This document shows positions 41,650 through 50,735 of a DNA stretch of 64,000 bases, in pieces. The notes beneath the pieces are model-generated. The model searched no databases, was not told the DNA's origin, and saw only the letters and a list, made by a program, of their open reading frames with translations. The stretch lies in assembly GCF_000204055.1 (NCBI RefSeq), contig NW_006768816.1, positions 62,001 through 126,000 on the forward strand. The letters are read 5' to 3'. The stretch comes from Melampsora larici-populina 98AG31. Its lineage: Eukaryota > Basidiomycota > Pucciniomycetes > Pucciniales > Melampsoraceae. Every line of letters starts with the position of its first letter. Position 1 is the stretch's first letter. The translations under genes and the position numbers were made by a program.

Positions 41650-44483
41650 ATGCCGACCGACTTGGAACCAGGGTGGCCCCAGCGGAAGCGAACCAAATAC
41701 GATGACCGTATGTGAGTGATTCCAGTAATGGTTGGTATGTTTTATGTACTAATGCTGCTCTATCATTATAAATAGTGAGAATTCCGAGCATATGCCGATG
41801 CCAGGTGTTACTTGGTTATCAGACTATTTGAAGAAGATTGACATGAAGAGGCAGACTGGTTACAACGAGGAAGATGTGCGGATCATGGCTTACTAAAGAG
41901 AACATATGGGCGCCTACTGATCAAATCACTTCGATTTCATAGCTTCCGCCGGAATTCAAAGTCGATCGATCGTTCATTAAGGTACCTCATCATCTATTGG
42001 GGAAGGATGGCTACCCTGTAGGCGAGGGTTGGCTCCATCCATCTTGTCAAGAATATTTACAAAATGGGAAGGGGAAGGTCCAAGCTGATCAGGAGGAGAT
42101 CAGTAATTCCAAGTAAGTAACAGTCTAAACATGTATATTCAATTTCCACATGAGCAGGATGATAAACATCCATCTTTTCTACGTTGATAGGCTCCAACCT
42201 ACAACCTCATTGTTATCATCCTCGCAAGTGGAGGTTGGTGGCAAACAAAATACTTTTGCTGAATTCATGTAAGTGAATTCTCTGGTATTATAGTCTACTG
42301 TTCATAAGTGGGTCTAACCCCCCTTCTTACATCCTGATTGCATTCAATCCAGAGCCTCGGTCATCCCCACTTCACCACTAAAAGCCATACACAAGGATCA
42401 TTCGTCCGAGAACCACGTTGGAAAAATAATGTTAGTAATTTTTGAAAACGAATATGATAAGTATAAGTTTGAAGTAATCATTCTCCGTACGGGTAGACTT
42501 CAACCTACGACCTCATCATCTTCGGCAATGCATCCAGGTGTTGAAACAAAAGCTGAACCCACTGAGCCACCTTTTCAAACAATGAGGTAAGGAAAATATA
42601 TATCTCATCTACTATATAGATCAGAAGTACCGGTCTGATACGATTTTGCCTTGGTATGTATTAGCAAGCGTGTGGCGGCCACGCTTCCATCTCTGTATGA
42701 TCTGGACCATGGATTGGAGTCGGTAAAGGTACCTGTTCCGGGGAAAGTACGCCGAGGGATGGTTACGTAAGTTACGCTTATGGCTATGCATTTAATCCCT
42801 ATATGCTGACTATGTCAACCTCCCAGACGTCATCCGCGTAAGGCTATTCAGGGTACGGCTCAGCGGCGTCAGGATCTATCTTCCGCAGGGGAAAAGGCGA
42901 AGGGCTCCTCTTTTAAACGAGCGTTTCGTAGGTTTGATGATCCTGTCCTCCCAGTGGAAGACTATGTCCGGACTATGGAGATTGTATCCAAGATTTATCA
43001 TGTAATCGATCATGGCGATGGACAGTTGGTAGATCGAAAATCCCAAAAACTTATATGTACTTTTTCTTTTGAGGACCTGGAAACTATGGAAGAATCTCAG
43101 CAACAACTACATCAGGGTGATGTAGATACAATCATGAAGGCTACCAACTTATTCCGGCGGATGCCAATTGCGAAACAGTCCCCTACCAGCACTACAGTTC
43201 CTGCACCTTCAAAAGCTCCTACGAGGATGAGCACTCGTTCATCTGTACGCCCAACCACTGTGGCAACTTCAAAGCCAACTTCAACTCGTGCTGTTCCGGT
43301 TGCTTCAATCACTCATTCTAAAAGTACAACCAGGACTTCAACTGTGCGCCGAACCATGATCGATCCTTCAAATTCAACTTCTTTAACTGAGGAATCAAAA
43401 CGACCTGATAATTTACACCTTAGTCCCACTTCCAAGATGAAAATGTTACAATACAAAGAATGTATTCCGGTTTTGGACCAGACCATACCTCCATCTGTAG
43501 CCCAAACGGATCTGTCATCTCCGCTCACCTCACTAGCACCTTCCGACACAGACGAAACCAAAACACACAATCAAATAATTCACCTTCCCAGCAAACAGCT
43601 CGATCAAAGACTACGAGACCTTTTGCTTGATCAACCACTGCAAACCTCTGCTACTAGAGAGTCTTCACCTCTCACTTCACTCGAGCCTTCTGAGGTGGAG
43701 GAAGAGGAGAGTCCTCCCGGGGGAATCGAAAAGAACATTACTACGAATGGTGCACTTTTGAATGGCAAGATGTTCTGTTTTGGAGCACGGGCGGGTTATG
43801 ATCCGGAGGTACTTTTTTCACCTTATATTCCATGTCAAGGAGCCTCCCTATCGCTTTATAAACTGTTTCTCAGTGAACTTCCGATTTTTGGTGAACATAT
43901 GGGTACCCGCTTCAAAGCCTTTGCGGATGAGGCTTTTCTAACTGCGAGAAAAATGCTGAGGACCCTCAATGCGCCTTCGATGACAGCTACGGATAAGGAT
44001 GAAGAAACAGGAGCTTACGACTTTGCTGGGAACTTTGCCTTTACTTTTCATAACTTTTTTAACAAACCACACACCAACAACGATAAAGGCAAAGTGTACT
44101 GTGTATGGTACCCAATAGATTCAATTAATGGAAGAATTGTGACACTAGCTGAGGGATTCATATTAGAGGGTGGATATTTTTTATTTCCTGAATACAGAAT
44201 AGCTTTCAAATTTGGTGCGAAGGATGTGGTACAAATTTGCTGGAGTGGTAAGAGTACGTTTCACCAGACGCTTCAGTCAAAGGAGGTAGAGGTTGAACGA
44301 GAGGATGGTTCAAAGACTCATTTCACACGCTTAGGATGCTCTACCCAGATTACCTCTAGCCTGGCACGTGCTGCAGCGAAGTTGGGGACGGAGGAGCAAT
44401 ATAACTTCACCTCTAACTGCGAGCGTGAAGTATTAGATTGTAATGATATCTTGGCATCTGATGGTCGTAAGTGGAAGCCTTAG
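41650..44483 (+). CDS. TET/JBP-like 2-oxoglutarate/Fe(II) dioxygenase, 8 exons, 778 aa
   Basis: Exons 41650-41711, 41776-41875, 41943-42112, 42191-42268, 42353-42430, 42497-42586, 42665-42766 and 42827-44483 join to 779 codons with no stop. The N-terminal half is low-complexity, basic and serine/threonine/proline-rich. The C-terminal domain has the double-stranded beta-helix pattern of fungal TET/JBP proteins: FHNFFNKPHTNND (first His 642), WYPIDSINGRI, GFILEGGYFLFPEYRIAFKF, WSGKSTFHQTL (second His 706) and THFTRLGCSTQI (Arg 728, binding 2-oxoglutarate). TET/JBP enzymes oxidise 5-methylcytosine or thymine in DNA. Here the iron-binding H-x-D reads H-T-N (Asn 644), although Asp 646 lies two residues on, so activity is doubtful. 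Several exons are bounded by phase-2 introns, and exons 4 and 6 both begin LQPTTS. Association with a KDZ transposon supports the assignment. Confidence 0.82.
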
Positions 44484-44705
44484 TTTTTGCTATCACTGTG
44501 TTCATTTGTTTTTTTATCTCCTTCGATCAAATTTCATGTTAAGACAAATCCAAAGATTTTTAAATTGATACAATTTGAAAATGCAATTTACTTGATATAT
44601 ATTTTTTCTATCATCTTTGAGAGAATGAGTCCTACCTACTCACTATACAATCCAACCTAAGGAGATGGCCAGAGGCCTGATATTGTGGATTTGACTAAAG
44701 ATCAG

Positions 44706-44753
44706 AGAGCGAAGTGGTTGGTTTATGTATTCTTCACACTGAGTGAGATGAAT
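44706..44753. repeat. Short hairpin between the dioxygenase and minus-strand gene
   Basis: TTGGTTTATGTATTC and its complement GAATACATAAACCAA form a 15-bp stem with a 17-18 base loop. It lies between convergent genes and could act in 3' end formation, which is inference. Confidence 0.55.
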
Positions 44754-45213
44754 ACATAAACCAATAGCTAATGGGCTTTCGGTTTGAGATTATCCTTCAT
44801 CAACATTCAAAATTGCAAGAGATGAAGTCTGAGAGGTTCAGTGAGTCACATCATGAGGGATGTGAAATCGGTGTGACAAATTTGTCTCAAGGAGATGGGC
44901 TCCTGAAGCTCCTACGTCTTTGGTTTGAGCTTGGGCAAATGTGTCTAGTGAGAATAAGAACTTTTGCGAACCGTCTTAATTGAAATTCTCGCAGTCATTC
45001 AAAATGCGGTGGCCCAGATCGAAAGGCAAGCTGGAGAGCAAATCATGATACTTACACAATGAATGAAGAATCTTTAAGGATACAGACAACAAAAGAATAG
45101 ATGGCAAGATAAGAGACAAAGGTAGGGAGTCTGGGATTTTAAGATGACGGACAAAGAAATAATAGAAGCAAATCTTAGCGGTTCATGGTAATCATGGAAG
45201 TCAATAGTACAAA

Positions 45214-47102
45214 TCAAGTTGCACCATCCGTTTCATCATCTTCATTAGCTTTCATACCAACATCCTCATCCTCATTTGCTGCCAAGTTAATATCCACTTT
45301 GACATCAGACTTGGCTTGGGCTGCCTTGTCAACTCTAATGATGGTATATCTCTTCATTTGGATATCGTCAATCCAGTCTTTGACTTCATTGTTTGTTAAA
45401 GAACTGGGCCCCTTTTCTAGAATGGTATCAGTGACCTTACTATCCAGCGTGCGGTTGAAAGTCAGATGAATGCCCCCGCAATACTCTTTCTTGGCAAAAG
45501 ATGCTTGCATATTTGCTGTTTTGGGATGAGCATCACCCTTGTATAGCTTTCCACCTCAAAGGTAAGGTTCTATGAAGTATAAACTACATGAGTTCATTCG
45601 GCAATCATTTGAGACTCTTGGTAGTGCTAGTACTTACCAATCAACTTATTGAGGGCAAGAGTAAGCTCTGCTCGAAGTTGGTTTTGACGTAATGCGGCTT
45701 CTGAAGGAGGTTTAGGCTTGTTGCGGCTAAGACGGAGATGCTCTGGAGCCTTGGTGGATTCGAAAGCAAAGCATTCCAGCAGGTGCTTCTTTTGCTGGAT
45801 TTTAGCCCACCTTTGGCATGTCGTATGCTCTTCTTGGAACAGGGAGCGAGTGGTAGGGGAGGCCGGGTTCCAACTGGCAAGCAAAAGATGGAACTGAAGG
45901 TTGAAGTGGTTCTTGAGAATGTGAAGCTATGAAGAGATAATTATTAACAACCGGACTTCAAGTTGTTAAAGCTCAATCAACGTACCTGTCGAACAATTTT
46001 GTTGATTTCTTGCGTCATGAGCTGTTCCAAAGACCGATTTCTTGACTTGTGTCTCCAAAGTCTTCCTTCATGCATGTCACGCGAGATTTTGCTCATGTTC
46101 ACCAAAAGGGTGAAGATAGGGATGTATTTCTCACGCTCTTCCTGGGTGAGGAGGTGGAGTCCGTTTTGGGCAGTGGCAGTTGAGGCGGGAGTGACCGATT
46201 TGTCTTCAGGCTGAGGGGCAGCTGCAGGCTGAGGGGCAGCTGCAATGCCCAGAGGAGTTTGAGTGAGCGCATAGGCCTCACTTGTTGCTATACATAAGGG
46301 TTCGAATAGTCGTGGGGTGAATACCTCCTGCTCGTCTTTTTGGTATGAGGACCATGTGTTGCCCACTAGGGTGTTGCGTTCGACAAAACCTTTGGATACA
46401 CCCTTTCCTGGCACTGGAATTGTCATCGATTGATAGTCTTCTTTAGAACAAGGTTTGCTTTTGGCTTTGAATGGGATGTGACACACTTACTTTGGGTGGT
46501 TGTTGCAACGACACTATAAGTCTGGTAATTCGTATACATATTTGGCTCTTGAGCCAAAGGTCCTTCCAATCTGATTTAAAAATTAATGTTGATTTAGAAA
46601 GTAAAGTTATGAGTCAGGTTTCTTATGATACATTGTTTTGGGAGGACCCACAGAGCTTCATCCAGTACTCGGCGGCTACATTTGAGGACAATGCATAGCA
46701 TTGTTTTGTCAAGATTGTATTGTGATTGAAGACATTGGGCTTCAAATAATCGGCTTTTTGAACTCGTTGGTTTTTGAAGTTCGAGTCAGCGAGGTATTTT
46801 TCTGCACGAGCCAAGCCCCACTCAACTCCCAGCTGTTGATAGTTTGTTAAGTTGGGAACTTGATGGCTAGATGATTCATCAGCTTCAAATTCAGGCAGTG
46901 CAAGGTTTGCTTGATTGTCTTCATTATTGCCATCAGTTTGAAGAGTTTGATTTTTCTTTTTTCGTGGAGCACGTTTCGTGGTGGTTTGTTTCGCAGGACG
47001 TCGTTTACGGTTCTTGGGTGCTTTGTAGCTGGCTTCAGATTCGTCGGAATCAGAAATCGAGTGGGTTGGTGTGTTGATTTGGAGGCCGGATCGCAATGGC
47101 AT
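45214..47102 (-). CDS. Uncharacterised KDZ-element cargo protein, four exons
   Basis: Exon 1 (47102 to about 46640) starts MPLRSGLQINTPTH and carries a strongly basic, nuclear-signal-like tract (KNRKRRPAKQ, KRAPRKKKNQ), an acidic stretch and LGVEWGLARAEKYLADSNFK. Exon 2 (about 46485-45986) contains FVERNTLVGNTWSSYQKDEQ and an alanine/proline/glutamine repeat. Exon 3 (45926-45638) has WAKIQQKKHLLECFAFESTK and QLRAELTLALNKLI. Exon 4 (45554-45214) contains GDAHPKTANMQASFAKKEYC, GGIHLTFNRTL and an acidic C-terminus. Exon joins 2-3 and 3-4 use GT-AG sites and keep frame; the first join is approximate. I do not recognise a domain. Its place inside the transposon, convergent with the dioxygenase, suggests an accessory or DNA-associated role. 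Confidence 0.65.
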
Positions 47103-47461
47103 GCTGAGTGGAAGTGATAATTAGCTGGAAGGGTGGTGAAGTGAAGGGTGGATCAATCGATGTTATGTTGATGTGGAATGGAGCAAATCAGTTTGGAGTT
47201 GAGTGGATGGGTATAGATAGTAGGTGAAGTGTTAAGTACCAACAGTTGAGTAAGATTTGGGGTATGGTAGTGAGATTAAGTGCTTCTATTGATGGAGTCG
47301 TGATATTGAGTGCGTGGTAGTATGTTGAAAGGTATGGTAGTAAGTTTGATAATGAGGTAGTGATGAAGCTGTGAGATTGTATCTGTGGTAGTAAGATTCT
47401 TGATCAGATAGTAATTTTGGTGATTAGCAGGTGAGATTGTAGTGCAAATTTGATAAGGTAG

Positions 47462-47853
47462 TGAAACTTACTGTAGGGGTAGTAACTTGATGTGTTGAGT
47501 AGTGAGAATTGTCATTGGCCAAGTAACTTTGATGGATGGGTATATGGAATTTGAAGAGATAGTGAGATTTACATACAGGTAGTAACTTGATGTGTTGGGT
47601 AGTGAGATTGTGAGATGTGGTAGTAAGTTTGGTTTTGGGTGCGTGAGGGGAGGCAAGAATTTGATGAGGTAGTGAAACTTACTGTAGGGGTAGTAACTTG
47701 ATGTGTTGAGTAGTGAGAATTGTGATTGGCCGAGTAACTTTGATGGATGGGTATATGGAATTTGAAGAGATAGTGAGATTTACATACAGGTAGTAACTTG
47801 ATGTGTTGGGTAGTGAGATTGTGAGATGTGTTAGTAAGTTTGGTTTTGGGTGC
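47462..47853. repeat. KDZ right subterminal repeats, about 211-bp tandem units
   Basis: Two nearly identical tandem units, one at about 47447-47657 and one at about 47658-47868 (the latter running into the terminal repeat), contain GGTAGTAACTTGATGTGTTG four times (about 47478, 47577, 47689, 47788) and CAAGTAACTTTGATGGATGG or CGAGTAACTTTGATGGATGG twice. These are the complements of the left subterminal words. Confidence 0.82.
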
Positions 47854-48028
47854 GTGAGGGGAGGCAAGGCCCCCCCCTTATAGAAATGGGGACTTGGTAG
47901 AATTTTGATATGACCATAGATCCATCTATCTATCTAGTCATTTCTACCTGCTAAAAAATGGATAGCATTGAGTGATGCACATACCTGTATCATCTAATAC
48001 ACTTGGTAAGTATGGGTAAACACAGGTG
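47854..48028. repeat. KDZ right terminal inverted repeat
   Basis: The complement of the left terminus, ending GGGTAAACACAGGTG directly before the second GTCAGTTG. Confidence 0.92.
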
Positions 48029-48036
48029 GTCAGTTG

Positions 48037-49913
48037 AGTCCATTTGCAACTCTCCATCACCATCGTTCAGGGTCATAGAAGGTGTAGGTAAGGTCACTCC
48101 AGGAGATGTCGTGGGTTTGACATGCCCAGCCCGCATACCTAAAGCCTTCAACCCAGCCTTGACTACAAGGCCAATTTTATGAGTGTAACACTTAACTTGA
48201 TTAGCTTCAGAGTTCCAGAAGACTGGGTTGTCAGCCTCGCTGAACATGAGTTGGAGTTCGGTGGCCATGGTTGCATTCGAGCTTCATGAGTCGGTCGTCT
48301 GAGCCAGCATGTGAATGCAACAAAATAATCTCAACATTTGAAACAAAAAAAACGAAATGAAGATGATAAAGGAAAAAAGATATCACTTATCTTATGATGC
48401 AATCCATTTGCAATCAGAAATTGACCAACTGGCTGAGCCAAAAGCCGGCCAGCATGGTGCCAAGTTACTAACTTGAGGGCTAGATGGAGTGATTGGAACT
48501 GCCAATCATCGTCGATGAAGGTGGCGGACACTCCAATGAAGGCTTTACGTCGCCCCTTGGTGGTCCAAACATCGATAATGAGACTAAATTTACCTCGAGT
48601 TGACTGCAATCCCGCAAAGAAACGAGTCAGATGTCAGTAAGTTCTTTTGTGTACAGAGGAAAGAAAGGACGAAAGAAAGACAAAACAAAAAGAAGTTGAT
48701 GGCGAAAACTAACCTTGAGCTTTTCAATTACTGCGGCAGACAGCTCGGTATAGATCCCTTTAGAAATTTCAGAGGCCCAGGTGGTGCCTCGCAAGTTTGC
48801 GGAACGATTTGACAACTTGAAGGCAGCTCTCAGGGCGGGATCATTGAATCGAGAAAAAGGGAGGGCATGACGAAGAAGCCATACCACTAATACAGTGTTG
48901 AAAAGCTCAACACTGAATGTTGATTGGGATAAAAATGAGTCAAGGGTTGACTTTGGGTTGGTGGAAGCCACTCGAACAATCTCGTCTTGCTGTTGTTGCC
49001 AGGTTCGAGGTAGATTAAACCCTTGTTCGATGGCGATGCGTCGATTAGGGCAGGAGGGTCGATCTTTGGCGCCATCTCGATGAGAGTACAGATTGAAATA
49101 GCTGCGACAGCCTTTGACAAAGTACGCAAAACAAAACTTGCACTTGTATCTACGTGGATTGGGGCCGCTCTAACATTTTGATGTGATTTAGTACATTGGT
49201 AATAAGATTGAAGCGAGAATGAAATAGACACACCTCGCCTCTCACATGAATGGGAGGTTCGTAGTAGGCCAAGACTTGAAAGATTCGGCCAGCTTCACGC
49301 CGGACACCTGGTGTCTCGACGACTTTGATATCTGAATCTTGATTCACATCAAGTCCGGTGGGAACATCGTAGTCCTATGATCAAAAAAGAAAGGACAAGG
49401 GATACAATGTGAAAGTCAGAAAGAAGGAAGAAAGGGTGATGAAGTAGAACGATAAGGTGAAGTGGAAGTTGAACAACATACCTCATGTACATTAGATGTA
49501 GCCTTCATGTTCTTCTTCACAGGAGCTAATCGATGTTGAGAAGAATTTGAAGTGTTACGAGAAGCGGTACTTTTTCTTTTGCCTTTGCCAGCATTACGAT
49601 TAATGCCTTTTGGAACCCGTTTTTCAAGGTGAGCTGAGCGAGAAGATGAGACATTTACAGCTGCCAAGGGCTCTGATTGGTCTGATTGGTTGTCCTCGTC
49701 AGTACTAGTTGAAACTTCGAGCTCGGTTTCATCTTCAGTCGGTAATTGAAGAGAACGCCGGGAATCAGGTGATTGAGTGACAAAGCCTGGCCGAGGGCGT
49801 ACTGGACTACGGGGACGAAGGTTTCGAGGGTTTGATGTGGGAGGTAAAGCAAGAGTGCTAGTTTGAAACGATAAGACAGTTTGAGTGTTGTTTTTGTTGA
49901 CAGATGAAGGCAT
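48037..49913 (-). pseudogene. hAT2 transposase, N-terminal half (BED finger to mid-core)
   Basis: Starting at ATG 49913 (MPSSVNKNNTQTVLSF) the minus strand encodes a basic, serine-rich leader. After an intron come DYDVPTGLDVNQ and a VRREAGRIFQVLAYYEPPI stretch, then a BED-type finger (CKFCFAYFVKGCRSYFNLYSHRDG in two parts, then SCPNRR). Next come RAAFKLSNRSANLRG, FSLIIDVWTTKGRRKAFIGV and WHHAGRLLAQPV. The catalytic region continues SSNATMATELQLM and CYTHKIGLVVKAGLKALG. TGA at plus 48284-48286 replaces a residue in the DS-x-SSN motif. The frame ends ELQMDSTD at the KDZ target site (48036). Confidence 0.85.
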
Positions 49914-50215
49914 GATTAAGTGATAATCTAAAGGATGATAGAAGATATCTAAAAAATTCAGAAAAGTAAGGGTGGGATTAAAATCAAAAAAGAAAGCTTC
50001 AGCAATCAATCAGTAGATCAATGAATGATCAAAAAAGGGAAAGAAGAGACACTCACCTTTAGGACCTTTTATTAACAAAGCCGAAGGTTCCAATTGGCCG
50101 GGAAACAACAGCATGATGTCTGAGGGTACTTGGGTGTGGGGGTGTTCTGATTGTTGCTTTGTGCTCGAGGGTTGAGGTCGAATTACAAGGCTGAGGCGGT
50201 TTGTGATGGTGATTA

Positions 50216-50375
50216 GGGGTTCTCAAAGTTGGCCCGGTTTCAAGAAAACCCAGTTGACCCGGTTGCTTTTTGGCAGTAACCTTGTGTATTGAGTTGACAT
50301 TTGTTGACAGATCACAGCCAAAAAGTCAACTGGGTCAACTGGGTTTTTACAAACCGGGCCTACTTTGAGAACCCC
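50216..50375. mobile_element. Stowaway-like MITE, 160 bp, TA target duplication
   Basis: GGGGTTCTCAAAGT at the left is complementary to ACTTTGAGAACCCC at the right, and inverted similarity runs about 60 bp (GGCCCGGTTT, CCCAGTTGACCC). TA flanks both ends (50214-50215 and 50376-50377), as for Tc1/mariner-type elements. It sits inside hAT2. A related TAAGGGTTCTCA word occurs at the very start of the window. Confidence 0.85.
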
Positions 50376-50735
50376 TATTGTGTGGTTGAGGTGGAATTGA
50401 GGTGGTGAGGTGGATTTCCTATTGAAGAAGGGTGGTCCGGGTAGGTTTCCGATCGGAAGGATCTTTGAAAGAACCTTCTATGAGGCGCTATAGGCACTAT
50501 GAGGCGCTGGATCACTATGAGGCGCTTATTTGCTATGCGGCCCTATGGCGCCTCTGGGCACAGCGAAATACCGCTATACAGTGCGCATAGGCAAACCGCT
50601 ATGCGACACAGGGGGTCCCAGATAGCTATAGCTAAGCGCAACCCCCGCTATAAGGCTAGGAGGAAAGCGCGGGCGGGGCGGCCGCTCCGCTGCCGCCCCG
50701 CTACCGCTTTTTTGTGCGGAGCGCCGGTGGTGTTG

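Larger units (their letters stand above)
30969..48028 (+). mobile_element. KDZ DNA transposon, 17,060 bp, with gene cargo
   Basis: Both ends begin CACCTGTGTTTACCCATACT and are flanked by a perfect 8-bp duplication, GTCAGTTG (30961-30968 and 48029-48036). Terminal inverted repeats run about 175 bp with only a few mismatches and continue into homologous subterminal repeats. Genes inside, in order: FAR1-OTU (+), KDZ transposase (+), TET/JBP-like dioxygenase (+) and an unknown protein (-). KDZ (Kyakuja-Dileera-Zisupton) transposons are known from fungi, Zisupton members are reported to make 8-bp duplications, and an association of KDZ elements with TET/JBP genes in basidiomycetes is established. 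The OTU fusion and the minus-strand gene are less familiar cargo. Near-identical ends suggest recent insertion. Confidence 0.93.
28912..50735 (-). mobile_element. hAT element 2, 21.8 kb including nested elements (about 4.8 kb native)
   Basis: The left terminus starts CAACACCACCGCGCTTCGC (28912) and the right terminus is the complement of CAACACCACCGGCGCTCCGC (ending 50735). CAGGACC directly flanks both ends, a 7-bp target duplication. GC-rich subterminal repeats of GCTCCGC/GCGGAGC and GCTATAGC/GAGGCGC type fill 28915-29095 and 50480-50735. The transposase gene inside is on the minus strand and is split by the 17-kb KDZ element. A 160-bp MITE also lies inside (50216-50375). Confidence 0.88.
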
